From Sporodiniella umbellata (lineage: Eukaryota; Mucoromycota; Mucoromycetes; Mucorales; Rhizopodaceae), in assembly GCA_025677835.1 (NCBI GenBank), contig JAIXMR010000026.1, positions 170,531-234,530 on the forward strand: a stretch of 64,000 nucleotides of DNA, in the 5' to 3' direction. The position numbers were made by a program, and so were the translations under genes. Under the pieces are notes generated by a model, which was given only the letters and a program-made list of their open reading frames with translations, ran no database searches and was not told the origin of the DNA. This document shows positions 44,911-57,012 of the stretch, piece after piece (positions within the stretch are counted from its first letter, which is position 1; every line of letters starts with the position of its first letter).

Positions 44911-46887
44911 TTATTTTGGTTGCTTGTGGTTGAATAGTCTACGTGTATTTGGCGAAGAAGGTAATGGCCTTGGCTGTTGAGTCGCATCTGCACTTCCGGA
45001 ATCTGTCTTCCAAACCTTTATTGTACCTCTATTGTCTGCTGTGACAAGTACATATCCTTCTGAGTCGTTTGTAGCCAAGTCACTGGATACAGAAAGCCTC
45101 CTTTGGCTGCATGGTCTGGTGGTATGTTGACGTGTTTTAAGCGGAGCAAAAACTGTTGAAGTGACAAAGTGATCATGCGCTTCAAAGTATTCTGTCTGAC
45201 TCTTGGTGTTATTATGGTGATTGTTAGACTCGTCGTCTCTTCTTTTGAGCCACTTGGAAATTCCATTACTTTGTGAATGAGATGGAACTTGGAGAGACAT
45301 ATCGCTGAAATGAGGATCATCAATCGCATGGGATGATACATTGGTTTGTTCAGTACGCCAGATATAAGCATGTAAATCCTCTGAGCCACATATAATATAT
45401 CGTCCATCATCACTAAAACCACTTTAGTATTCTTACATTCAGAGTTATCGTTACCTAAACGTAGCCTTAATTTGTAAGCTTGGGTTCAGGTGGCCTTTGT
45501 ACTTGAACATGAGACTCTTGTCCTTCATATTAAAAAGCCTCACACGAGAATCGTTGGTGGTGATCAGTATTTTTTCTTCCCCTGGTGGCATTCCGGGCAT
45601 CAGCTCAATTCCTGTTACCTTGGGTCCTTTTTTCTTGCTCTTCTTGGCCATGACAGACAGCTGGGTATTGTATTTTAAACCCTGGGTTTCAAAGAAGTAG
45701 CAGTTGCCATCTTCTGAGCCTGCAATCACTGTTTTCCCATCCAGCGTGAATCCAACAGCGGTAACATGTCTTGATCCAGGTATCTCGTTCCAAAATGCAA
45801 CTTTTTTTTCCGGCATATTCCATAATCTTACTCTTCCGTCCATTGAGCTCGATAGAAAAAAACGGTCATCTTTTGGGTGGAACTTTACTGAGGTAACAAA
45901 GTTTAAATGCTGAAACACACATAAACACTCTTGTTGTGAGACATGCCACAATCTTTATGTTTGTATAAAAAATGCTGTAAGTGATAATTTTTTCCAAAAA
46001 AAAAAAAAAAAAAAAAAAGAGGGGGACTAAAGTTGGTACCTTACTGTGTTATCCATTGAACTAGAAAGCAGAAAGTCGTTCTAAATCAAGGCGGTTTATA
46101 TATATATATGTCTTTCAATCTAATTGCTTACCTTTGACCACGCCAAATCTAATACATCAGCCGTATGCCCTTCATACTCTCTGTGCGGTGTTTTTTCTAA
46201 TACTTGAACTGGGGTTTCTAGAGAATTAGCCAATTTCCAGACAAATACAACACAGCTCTGTCCTGCAGAAGCCAAGTAACATCCATCTTTACTAAATCGT
46301 TGTGTCCAAATAGCACCGTAAGGGTGATTGTGACCCAATTCATCTGCTGGTTGCTCACAAGTTTGAATGCTTTGTGCCAACATGATTCGAGAAAAGTCTT
46401 GGTTTTGTTTTCGATATTTTGTTTTTGTCTTCCAAAAGAAATTAATACAATTTAAGCATGAAAGAAGGTAACCTTACCTTTATAAAAGTGTGCTGCTTTA
46501 AATTTGGTGTCGATGAACTCATGTGAGGTACAACAACAGGTTGATCATCATCGCTAGAGACAATGCTATCTCCATCCTCATCATCTGTGTACTCATTGAC
46601 ATATTTTCCAGTAGTTGGTGCGATTTGTTTTTTTTTTAATCCAATTCGCTCAAAAAAGCTCTTTTTTTGCTTTCTATTAACTTTTGTTTAGGATTCTAAA
46701 GCCTTTACTGTTCTTTTGGCTTGCTTTTTTTTTTTTTTTTTTTTACCTATGTGTTGCATCCTCATCTTCACCTGAAATAGTCTCAAGTGTACTGTGTGCA
46801 TCTATCAATTCAGGTTAAAAACCAGTTTACAGTCTTTATTTATTTGCCTTTACTTTTTAATTTTAGCTCTTCATTTCCTGAGATCAT
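44911..46887 (-). CDS. WD40-repeat protein, WDR44/rabphilin-11-like
   Basis: Animal WDR44 is a Rab11-binding protein of recycling endosomes. Seven minus-strand exons, 46854-46887, 46747-46801, 46478-46673, 46132-46428, 46040-46080, 45455-45952 and 44911-45412, give 540 residues. The N-terminal 120 residues are charged and acidic (GEDEDATH, then DDEDGDS). From about residue 130 WD repeats follow: GHTADVLDLAWSK, LLSSSMDNTVRLWHVSQQECLCVFQH, FHPKDDRFFLSSSMDGRVRLWN, TGIELMPG before NDSRVRLFN, and a last repeat with YVLVTADNRGTIKVWK. A long insertion separates the last two. The order matches WDR44 and its yeast relatives. Exons of 34, 41 and 55 bases are present; two acceptors are AAG (45953-45955 and 46429-46431). 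The start at 46887 is the best available but the N-terminus is poorly conserved. Rab11 binding is not demonstrable from sequence. Confidence 0.84.
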
Positions 46888-47416
46888 TTCAATAAAAAGA
46901 AACGTGCCCGAAAAATACAAGGTCCTTCACTTTTTTGGGATGTACAGAATGCATGATTTTTCCTAACTTCGCTATTTGAATTGGATGCAGACCGGCTTTT
47001 AAAGCCAGGGCAAAGTAAACAACCGAAACGTGCAAGACAGCTTAAAACATTACAGTGTACTGTAAATGACAATAAAGCGCTATGTGTTTTAAAGAAACGA
47101 TAGAGTTCCTGGGGTTTGAAAAAAAAAAAAAAAAAAAACATAATAGCTGTCTTTACTTTTATTTATGCCCAGCAAAGAGCCACAAATGTTTTGTTTGGTA
47201 GACAGCAAAGTCAGGATATAGCAAAGTGGTTTTAATTATACAAAGCATCCGTAGTATGTACATCGCAAATTCTTATTTCGTTATCTTTGACTAGTGTATA
47301 CAGCCTCATTGGCAAAGACCTGCTGTGCGTTGTTATATCGCTACAGCTGCTATATAAAACATACTCTTTGAATGAAGGTTTTGAAATGACACCATCTACT
47401 AAGTAAAGTTAGACTT
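46888..47416. other. Spacer between RAB3GAP1 and the WDR44-like gene
   Basis: Both genes are on the minus strand. This holds the RAB3GAP1 3' flank and the promoter of the WDR44-like gene, with an A19 run near 47120-47138. No other feature is seen. Confidence 0.5.
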
Positions 47417-50400
47417 CTATATACATCTACATATTGATTCACTACCGTCATTTTTGAATAGTTGGAATACAGCAGATCTCTCAGGGCCCTCCTTGACCAC
47501 TGTTTGCTCTGACGATAGTAGTCTGTCCACCAGATCATACTGTCTAGGAAGCTATGTTGTGAGAGTATAAGCCATTGATTAAAAATGGCTTTGATTTTAC
47601 CTTTCGCAATAAGCTAATTGCATTACACATGGAAGATTCCAAATGAGATATATGAGATATGATCTCATCAAATGACTGCTTGCCGTTTCTACATTTTTAA
47701 TGTGTTTTTAGTTTTCTAATTTTCATATCTTCTTTTGTTGAGACTGAATCCTTACCGAAGCTCATCCCAAGAAAAATCCACCAGTTCGGTTCCAAATAAA
47801 GAAACCTCCTTGGAAACATAATGACTATGTTCAACTACCGGATGCGTTGCTAACACATCATAGGCTATTAGGCCAAGTGTAGATAAAAAGCTATACATGT
47901 TCAAATATTTTGTAAGCCTCATATCGTGGTTCTTTTTTGATCAGTATCAAAGCCTTACTACGCAAAAACCTCATGCACCGATAAAGCCTCCAAAAATTTA
48001 ATTGCCCTTTCTGCTTCACTGTACAAATCGAATAAAGGTTTCTGACGAGAGCATGGAATGCGCTGAGAACAATTCCATAACTCCTGCCATATATTACTTG
48101 GCTCTGACATTCTTTTGCTGAGCGCTCCGTCTTTGTTTTCTTTACCTTCGGGTACTATCCAATCACGCGGCGAGTGCCATCGTACAAAGTCTTCCAGAGA
48201 CGCATGTGGGTTGGCTGCTTTAAATGCTTGCATATCTGAATAAAGCTGTTGCGATTGTAGCTGGGCTCTCTTTAAGGTGGCACGATTAGAAGTGCCCATG
48301 TTTTCAAAAGCTTCTGCTTGCTCTCTGATCATATCCTCAGTCATGAATCCTGGATCTTGAGTAACAGGAGCAAAAAGAGGCTCATTTGTCCTGAGTAGCT
48401 TGAGGCCTTCCCTATGTTCATGAAGCCTACCTTCAAAGTGGTCCGCTTCTCGAATAGCAGCTGTATCTGCCTCTTCACTATTAAACTGAGCAACAAACGG
48501 AAGACGAACATAAGACTCAGTCAGTGTATGAGGACCCTCGATAACATCTCCATATAAAGAAGGTTGGACAGCGTTTGATGAAACATCTGCATCCTCTACT
48601 GTATCAAAAAATTCTTCAGTTGAGTCTGAATCGTCTGAAGCGTTTGACCTCTATAGACAGACATGTTAGATTGCTTTTAGGTTGCTTTTTCAACAAATAC
48701 CTTTCGCTCTAGATCTATGCTTGCTGTCATTCTATGCTTTGTGTTTTCTCTATTGTCTTTGGACTGAAGTTTACGGTGTATACAACAGTTGACCATAGAT
48801 AGTTTTTGATGTAGCTAGAGCAGTTCAGCTTTCTTTTTTTTTTTTTTTTTTTTTGGTATAACTTTTTGAGCAACTTACAAGATTGAATCGAAGATCAATT
48901 CCTAATGTTCTATTTGTTTTTTCGTCAGCCTCATACAAAAACGGGTTTAGTTTGGGTATAGGTTTTGAATTTTCCCAATGCCAACGTATTTTTCGTAAAA
49001 CCTCAGTCCAAACAATTCTCAAAAATCCAAAATAGTCAGATGTATTATGCCTTCTAGTGTTTCCATGTGTGCTATTATTTGCTATAGCCTCAAGTGTAAA
49101 AAAAAGCAAATCCCAAAAGAACGATTTGTATGGAACTGAAGTATTGGATTTGAGTTTGAGGGCAAGCATTTTGGTATTGGGTAAAGTATCGTTGCTGACA
49201 TCATCGTCTTTTGAGTCTGAAAATAGATGACTTAAGACTTCTTCTACTTGATCCGACTTTACTACAGTTACTTGGTCATCGCCCATACGAACTGAGCTCT
49301 CTGATGTATTGCTACTAGTGGCTGAATAGCGGCCCCGTTGTAAATGTTCACTTAATTCCTCATTATCCTCGTCGTATGGAGCAAGATATTCGTGATTCGA
49401 TGGATCTTTAATCCAGGAATTAAATATACGTTCAATTAGGGTAGAAAGATCTGCTCGCTGCTGACTTCGGGGAGCAAATTCTCTAGACAAAATCCATCTT
49501 TTAGCTGTGATTGCATCCATATTGGTTGATTGCAAATCGTCATAAAATCCATCTTTCCAAAAAGGAAAGAGAGCGCTCAATGTCAAAGATCGAAGAGGGT
49601 CGTTAAACGACCCAAAAGGCAGTTTACGGTCATCCGAAGACCTTTTGAGGTGTTCTGTGGCTCGACTAAGTGAGTCCAGATCTTCTGCGAAACTGGATCT
49701 GGCTTGGTTTAGCGGATTATTTTCTATTTCAGACCAATTTTTCCAACTACTTTCAAACCAATTTTTTAGGTCGTAAGTATACACAGCTGTTGTCCATACA
49801 TCACTATCACTGTTTTCTGCTCTTCCTTTTTTTTAAAAAAGAAAAAAAAAACAAAGTACAAATAATCACATGCGTTTAGTAAAGCCCTTTTTTTTTTTTT
49901 TTTTGTGTGTGGTTATATACCATAATCCGCCCTTTGAATTTTCATCTTTTGCATAAATAGTGTTCTTAATTCATCTAGACATGACAGAGGACTTGGTGGT
50001 GTGATTACAGACATATTATACCTGACCTCAGTATTGCTCAAAGGACTTTCCTCATTGGACGATGTATACATATACCCTATATACATGTTGTGACTTTCTT
50101 GCCCCACAGGCGTGAATATGGGTACTCGACACCCAGTGTTTTGAAAGGCTATGGCGCAGGCAGAGATAAGATGCTTTGCTTGATAAATTTCTACAGAAGC
50201 CCTTCCTCCTAAAAAAATCCTTTTTTTGAGAGAGTCGTTCACAGAGCTTAGGATTAAGAATCTGCTTTGGCCAGTCCATCGATGCAATGGGTGATATTGA
50301 TGATAGTCGTAGCGATAAAAACTTTCTACTGCCAAAGGAAATACATCATCTTCTGTAGTCGCTGGCTGGTAATAGCATGTGAAGTGAAACACCTCATCCC

Positions 50401-50611
50401 CTACCGAAATAACAGTCTTTTTGGTATGCTCTTCTGGAGTTGAAAGCTCGTTTGAAAAAATGCCGTAAGCACCGTCTTTCAGGCCCCAAGAGGATATTGT
50501 ATTTTCGATTTGAGTGACAAGTCGTTCGAAATTGGACACAGAAGTGTAGTCTACAAACTCAAAGGGCTCTTCAGCACTATAGGTAGAACTTTGTCGTCTT
50601 TTCGTTGACAT
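47417..50611 (-). CDS. RAB3GAP1: Rab3 GTPase-activating protein catalytic subunit
   Basis: RAB3GAP1 pairs with RAB3GAP2; the complex acts as a GAP for Rab3 and a GEF for Rab18 in ER, lipid-droplet and autophagy traffic in animals. Seven minus-strand exons, 49921-50611, 48879-49825, 48701-48814, 47962-48650, 47756-47890, 47601-47688 and 47417-47539, close in phase for 928 residues (human 981). Matching blocks run the whole length: FEFVDYTSVSNFERL at the start, FQNTGCRVPIFTPVG, HQKLSMVNCCIHRK, an acidic EEFFDTVEDAD segment, EPLFAPVTQDPGFMTEDM, and the catalytic FKAANPHASLEDFVRWHSPRD block whose arginine finger region is intact. The C-terminus continues through three short exons that a simple ORF scan would miss, since a stop (TAG) lies in the first of their introns. 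Exon 2 uses an AAG acceptor. RAB3GAP2 is not in this window. Identity is firm. Confidence 0.92.
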
Positions 50612-51020
50612 TGTGCTGTTTCAAGAACATGAACAAAAAGGAAAAAAAGAACAAGAGTAAAAAATCCACTTTTGACTATCTGAGATTGAATTTTGGAAAT
50701 TCACACTCCTCACAAACCATTGTCCCAAAGACCAAAAGTGACAATCCTTGAACGGAGTTGCGATCTGAGGCAATTGATGAAGACCAAATTTCATACACTC
50801 TCAAATAGATCCAAAGAACCCTTTAAAAGCCATGCTAACTAACACCATAGAGCAGAAATCAAAACATACGTACATTACATGGAAAGTTTTACCACACTGT
50901 CAAAAAGTAGCATACTTTTTAGATCCAAATTTTTAGGCAGCTTGTGACGTTTCATTTGTACAGGTTTTTTTCCTCTTTTTTTTTTTTCTGTTTTTCACTA
51001 GATAGAATATAAATTGCATA
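50612..51020. other. Divergent promoter region of RAB3GAP1 and TRF4-like gene
   Basis: The 409 bases serve both start codons. A T12 run near 50976-50987 precedes the TRF4-like start. No consensus operator was recognised. Confidence 0.5.
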
Positions 51021-52854
51021 ATGCCAAAAAAACACCGAAAACAAAAGAAAGGCTCCAAAAGAAGATCAGACGAAGGTACATTGATGTCGAAATGCAGTTC
51101 TTTTTTTTTTTTTTGTAGACTTTTTTAAAATATAATAAACTTTTAGACAGCCCAACATATTATGAAGTGTCAGATTCAACACCAGAACCCACAGACAACT
51201 TGGAATTCAATAACACAGGAAGCTACAATAGGGATGTCAGAGCAGAATATGAATCGAATTCTATAATAGGTCAGGGATCGCACTCGCGATTTGAATCAGG
51301 AACAAATTCAATAGATCATCAAACAAGATCTGATTTTATAAGCCTCGACTCAGGACCTAATGATTTAGAAGAAACCTTTATTCCTTTAGAAGAAGACAAA
51401 CCGGTTTTGAGTAGACAAGAAAGACGACGTGAAGAAAGAGAGCAAGCCAAGCAGACCTCAAATAATCCTCCATCGTCTAACGATACTCGCTATAACTTTT
51501 GTTACCCTTGGATGGATTCTATGGCTAGTATCTTTCGTGGACAAGAAGTACATTGTTACGATTTGTAAGTACCAAAAAACCGAAACCATTCCATTGGTGT
51601 TTAACTGTATCTTTTTTTTTTTAAAAAAAAAAAAAAGGTTCCATCAAGAATTCAACCTCTTCTTAAAGTATATTTCGCCAAGAGTAGATGAAACAAAACT
51701 AAGAGAAAAGGTTGTGAAAGAAATAAGATACGCTATTAATGATCGATGGGACGATGCAGAAGTCGATGTATTTGGTAGCTTTGCCACAGGACTCTTTATA
51801 TCTAGCAGGTAGCGTTTTGGTTTTCCTCTGAGAAAAAAAAAAGCTAAACAGCTGTACTATAGCGATGTAGATCTTGTTATTTCGTTTTCCAGGATGTCGC
51901 CAAGGATTGATGCTGTTGCTTCACAGCTAATTGAAAGTGGTATATGCATCAGGAAAGATGTCACAGTGATAAGACATGCTAAGGTGAGTGTTCAAAAAAA
52001 AAAAAAAAACGCACTCATATTTCCATAAAGGTACCAGTGATCAAAATAGAAGAAAGATACAGTGGGCTGAAAGTGGACATTGTGTTAAATACAACAAATG
52101 GTGTAACCACTGCCAAGCTGATAAACAAAGAATTAAAGCAGTATCCTGCTGCTAGACCTATTATTCTTTTTTTGAAGCACTATTTAGCCATGCGTGAATT
52201 AAATGAAGTCTTTACTGGTGGTTTAGGAGGCTATGCTATTTTTGCTCTGGTTGTGAGCTTCTTGCAGGTATAAAAAAATACTAAAGAGCCAAATTGAAGC
52301 TGAAAAAGAATACTAAGCATTGATTGTATATGCATAGATGCATCCCTTAGTATCCACAGGTCAGATCGACCCCATGGAAAACCTCAGCGTACTTTTGCTT
52401 GATTTTATGGAAATGTATGGGCACCAGTTTCGAATGGGCTCTGTAGGAATAGATTCGAAGAACAAAGCATACTATAGTAAGGTACAGTTGTTTCAATTCG
52501 GAAGGCAGAAGATGTTAAAAACAGCGGAAACTATAGGGTTATAACGAAAGAGCGCGAAATGGAACACACGTGTATAACATCATCGATCCTCAGGATCCAC
52601 ATAACGACATTGGCCAAAAGTCCTATAAAAGCGAAGATGTTGCTGATAAATTCCACGACACATACATTAGTATGAAAGAAAGAATGAAAGAACTAGAGAA
52701 AGAACTGAAAGCCAATAACTATACCGGATTGAGCCCCTCAAGAGTATCCTCATTCAAAAACTTCTCAATACTATCGATTTGCATATGCATCACACCACAA
52801 TATATAATGCAAAGATCCAGAATGTTAAAAGCGTATTCCCAGTACTTCTCTTAA
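51021..52854 (+). CDS. TRF4: Non-canonical poly(A) polymerase, TRF4/Cid14/PAPD5 type
   Basis: Trf4-type enzymes add short poly(A) tails to aberrant RNAs for exosome decay (TRAMP complex, nucleus). Seven exons, 51021-51075, 51147-51564, 51638-51808, 51863-51983, 52031-52267, 52338-52481 and 52537-52854, code for 487 residues. A basic start (PKKHRKQKKGSKRR) is a likely nuclear signal, then about 110 acidic, disordered residues. The catalytic nucleotidyltransferase domain has YPWM before FHQEFNLFLKYISP, the GS motif and two metal-binding Asp (GSFATG then DVD, residues 204-218), and the third Asp in LKVDIVLN. GGLGGYAIFALVVSF and PMENLSVLLLDFMEMYG belong to the PAP-associated domain, with the DPQDPHNDIG block matching the nucleotide-recognition region. 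Two acceptors are AAG (51637, 52030). The C-terminus after residue 450 is not conserved and might hold one more intron. Family is certain. Confidence 0.9.
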
Positions 52855-55410
52855 CGAGCTTTTTTTTTTTAAAAAAAAAAAAGAGAAACTACAATAAAAT
52901 ACTCAGTTACGTCTTGTGATATATGATTTTGTAAGACAAAAAGTGGCACAATGTCAACATGAGGTTGTTTTATTGGTAAACTAGCTGTTTTGTGTAGTGC
53001 AAGATCTGGTCTGTATTAGTTTCTTATCTCTTTTGTTTATACAGTGAATTATTAGGGAGGATCGGTAGACAGTATATACATTATCGTTAGGTTCGATATT
53101 TTGTCAACTTGTTTTTATAATGTTTTAAGAAGAACTTGACTAGACAACAGTCAATACCGCTTGTTTACGTGACTTTTTTCGCTTACAGTTTTCTGAACCA
53201 CTTGACCTTCTTTCTATAGCAGGTCTTGTTTCATATCGATGGACCAAAGGCGGCTCAGACGAAAACGAAACCAGGCACGTTCGTTTTTTCTTTTCCTGGT
53301 TGATCTTTGACTCTGTATTGTACCAACAATCGAGTATTGGGAGGGCGTCATAGAGTGAGCAATTAGTCTGATCTGGTATCATTAAAAAAGCAAGAAAATT
53401 TAAAAGAGAAAAAGTATAAAACCGTTCTCTCAATTTTTAAATATTAGCCGCGGGTAGCCAACAACTTTCATCTCATTGGTGCGTTACACATCTATGTTGA
53501 GCTGCAGGGAACACTGTTAGGATCTGGAAAAAATAAACAATGTAAGTTAATAGATGATTCAAGCATTGCCCAAGTAGGAAACAGGCCAATATACTGTACT
53601 CTTCCCACACTCCTGCTTTATACTTTCCCTCCTTAAATCATCGTGTGTACAAGCTTTGTCTGTGTAAAGTGTTACATTATTTCCCCCAAACTTTGATTCT
53701 AAAGAAATAAACTTTCCAAAGATCATTGTAGGCTAAAATCTCATTTTTATTTATTTCAATTACATAAAAACAAACAATGGAGCGCACACAAAGAGTATAT
53801 GTACATATTATATGGTGCTTCAAACAAAATCGAGCACATGTATATATATGTATTTTTTGAACTTATTTGGTTATATCTGTTTTCAGCTATTTTCACCTTT
53901 TTTTTTTTTTTTTTTTTTTAGTCTACTGCAACAGGAGATGAAAAAAAAAACTAATTGTAGGAAGGCTAAAAAACAGCTCTTTTTTTAAATCTAAATTAAG
54001 TGGTTAAAATTAGCCTATTAGTTAATTCTTTGTCAAATAAAACTCTGCCTGCCTTTATATCTATTGTTTTTATGCACAATTTACTTGGTGAATAAAGACT
54101 ACTCTTGCCTCCAAATCGTTGCCTTGTTTTAACGAGTGAACCATTTCACTTTTATTGCTAGTTTACACTCCTTTCTCATATTTTTTTTTGTACAACAAAT
54201 ATTTAGGTAAGGGAGAATCGATGACAACAGTTTTCGTATTGAAGTATCACAGAATCAAGTAACTCGCACATCATTGGCTCGTGCCCAAGGACTGGGAGAG
54301 GTAAGTATACCTCATAGAAACCTTTGACGAGTGGAGATTGGAAGGAAAAAGAAATCTGCACGTCATTGGACTACACTGTTTTCTTGCAAATGACGTTACT
54401 ACGATTCGCACAAAGCCATCCTAGCTACACTATCCCTTTGTATAGATAGATAATCGCGAGCTTAACAGGGCCATTTTGTTTGTTTCTTTTTTGAGGCGCA
54501 TGGATCACATTTTTGTGCATGTATAGATGTATGAGTGTGTGAAAGTTAGGTTTATTTAAAAGAACTGTGGAAGATCATCGGGGTATCCGGAAATGAAGCG
54601 GGTTCCTTTGGATTCAGCCCTTCTGTGTTACACTTTGTAAACAGCGTCTTCGTAATTGTTACACTACAAGCGATGCCCAAGACCTCAGACTCAAAGTAAA
54701 GATCTAGCATACGAAAACTCTCAGGCATCAACCAAAACTAAAAAATCCTGGTGCTCAATTGGCTGGTATTTTGCTATACTAACCCGTTTTTTGGCGGCGT
54801 TTTATACTGTTGACAACATCGTCAGCCTAGACCTTTCTGCAAGCAGCCTATATTTAACTCACTGACGACAAAAGCCTGTTGCCAAAAAGGCTGCCTGATG
54901 CTGTTTTCTTTTTCAAAAAAAAAAAAAAGAAAAAGAAAACTACTATGACTCATAAATAGACAGTAGCAGCTTTAGAGATTCACTTGGGTTATTGCCTTTT
55001 TATATAGTCGATAGGGCCGAGCAAGTCTAAAACTTGTTGCATTTATTTTTGACACTAACTGTTCAAACTGAAGCGTGTTTTTTTTTTCATTGGAAATAGG
55101 TGAAAGGCGAACTGATGTTACAAATTTCCTAAAAAAGAAACCAAACCACCTACCGTCGTGGTCGACTGCTTAAAATTCTATTTCTATTTTCAAACACAAA
55201 ACGCTGCATTTGATTGGTTTTTAACAATGGAAACAAAAGACGTGTAACCAACCAAAGAAAAAAGCGCTGAACGATCCGTACGTTCCGCTTTGAGAAAGAA
55301 AACCAAAAAGAAAATGTAAAACATGATTTTTTATGTACAAACAAAGAAGAGCATACCATAGGGACATACATACATACATACATATATATATATAACTGCA
55401 TAAAACAGCC
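52855..55410. other. Long intergenic region with weak coding hints
   Basis: This 2.6 kb lies between the convergent ends of the TRF4-like gene and the coiled-coil gene at 55411. A T10-A11 palindrome at about 52860-52880 follows the TRF4 stop. A low-confidence small ORF is listed separately, and an exon-like 29-codon fragment near 54212-54300 is in the findings. A T19 run lies near 53898-53919. The rest shows nothing recognisable. Confidence 0.45.
53140..53382 (-). CDS. Possible small protein of 80 residues
   Basis: I do not recognise this ORF. From the ATG at 53382 it codes for 80 residues with two cysteines near the start and a basic Lys/Arg-rich second half (RKKSRKQ), ending in LTVV. Residue composition is not low-complexity and a TATA-like TTTATA lies about 40 bases upstream. 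No homologous family comes to mind and no intron is needed. It may be chance. Confidence 0.22.
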   Translation of the reverse strand: MIPDQTNCSLYDALPILDCWYNTESKINQEKKKRTCLVSFSSEPPLVHRYETRPAIERRSSGSENCKRKKSRKQAVLTVV

Positions 55411-55926
55411 TTAAAGATGTGAAAAGAGTGAATCAGAGTAAATACAGGGTGAGTAGGGTATATCAGGTTCAAATAGATTGGTTTCTACAGAAGAGCAGGG
55501 AGATGTCATCGAGTTTGGGAGGCATATTTCTTCTTTAAGTAGCACGATTCTCTTGTCTGCTTTATCAAGTTGATTGCGAAGATGGTTTGCTTTAAGGTCT
55601 AGCTCGACATAGCCTGTTAGAAGTTCCTTTTCCTTGTCTGAAAGAAAAGTCGAGGCTCTATCCCGCTCCAATTCGCCAGCGCTCGATTGATAAGCGTGAT
55701 GAAGCCCTTGAAAGACAATATCAACAGTAATAAGCGAGTCGTTGAGAAACTCAATTTCTTCTTGGAGTTTTCGTATTTCTTGTATAGGCGTATATACAAG
55801 CTCTGGTTTCTTTGTTCGTGGTATCTTACGCGATACGTCAGTTGAACGCTTTTGGATTTTTTTAATTCGATGATTGGGCTGAACGCGTCCCAAAATCCAT
55901 TTGAGATTTTTTTTTGAAGTGTTCAT
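55411..55926 (-). CDS. Hypothetical coiled-coil protein
   Basis: I do not recognise this uninterrupted gene of 171 residues. The first 45 residues are basic (KKNLKWILGR, then IKKIQKRSTD). Two heptad-rich segments follow at about 48-75 (IQEIRKLQEEIEFLNDSL) and 95-135 (DKEKELLTGYVELDLKANHLRNQLDKADKRIVLLKEEI), typical of parallel coiled coils. The C-terminal 30 residues are Ser/Pro/Tyr-rich. The start ATG lies in a good A-rich context. Length, heptad pattern and codon use argue for a real gene. A cytoskeletal or vesicle-tethering adaptor is possible but no function is supported. Confidence 0.65.
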   Translation of the reverse strand: MNTSKKNLKWILGRVQPNHRIKKIQKRSTDVSRKIPRTKKPELVYTPIQEIRKLQEEIEFLNDSLITVDIVFQGLHHAYQSSAGELERDRASTFLSDKEKELLTGYVELDLKANHLRNQLDKADKRIVLLKEEICLPNSMTSPCSSVETNLFEPDIPYSPCIYSDSLFSHL

Positions 55927-56976
55927 TTTCGTTGCTTGTTTTTCTTTTAAAAGTGTTTATGCTTGTTGGTATGGATATATGTATAGATAGAGATAGAGAT
56001 ATATATAATGTGCGTGTGTATGTGTATATATGTATATATTATGTATTTCTTAAAAAAAAAAAAATTATGTAAAAAAGGGCTATAAGGTGCTATACATTTA
56101 CAAATTTGTTTCATTTATATAGATCTATACTGCATACCTCATTGGCTACTGCTGCGTGTAACATCAAACTGAGAGCTTGGCTTTTTTTTTTGTTCTAAAG
56201 AAATGAAATACAGACAATTCACTGCCAGTTTATGCTTTCAGCTGAAATGCTTCGGGAGTTTTAAAAAAAAAAAAGTTCTGTCAACCGATTATACTCTACT
56301 ACAATCGCTACAACAATTCGCAGCTTACGTTATTTGCAATACAGCCCCTGTCGGTATCTTCGGATGAACTGAAAAAGGAAGAGGCGGGGCGCTTCGTTGC
56401 AACAATTTAAATATTAATCTCTAATCTGTCCATACAAAAACAGACCTTTTAAACAAAATCTGGTACAATTTCTCCTTCTCATATTTTACGTAAACGAAGA
56501 ATTTTACATAGCTTGTCTGATACTTATACCAGCTCAAGTACTGAAAAAGTTTAAACACAAAAGAGTGTACCCTTGAAACAAAGGCAGGGGACTTTAGTAA
56601 ACTTAGCTGCCTTATTCAAACTTCTGGGCTCAAAAAGGAATTATTTTCGATCACAATCTCTTCTATCTTACTCAAGAGAAAATAAAGTACAATTGAATTT
56701 AAACAGACACTCAAGTACGAGCAGAGACTTCATGTAGCTTTTTTTGTGTTGAATAGGCATTGAGCGCACTAGAAAAGCTTAAAGAGAAGAGAAAAACAAC
56801 TCTTTAGTGACACATTGTAACTTTTTCTAGACAATTTTTTTCTTAAAGGGTCTTATTAACGGTGTTGCCAATTAACAGTTCTGGACAAAAAAGTACACAA
56901 CAAAAGTAATACTAACGAACGGCTATTAAATTGCGAGACAATAATGGTTTTTAGTACCTTGATTAAGCACTTTTAA

Positions 56977-57012
<36 letters not shown>

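Noticed and set aside
47958..47960. RAB3GAP1 ending at TAG after HEVFA
   Set aside because: The TAG is part of a GTAGTAAG donor; three further exons in phase restore the family C-terminus.
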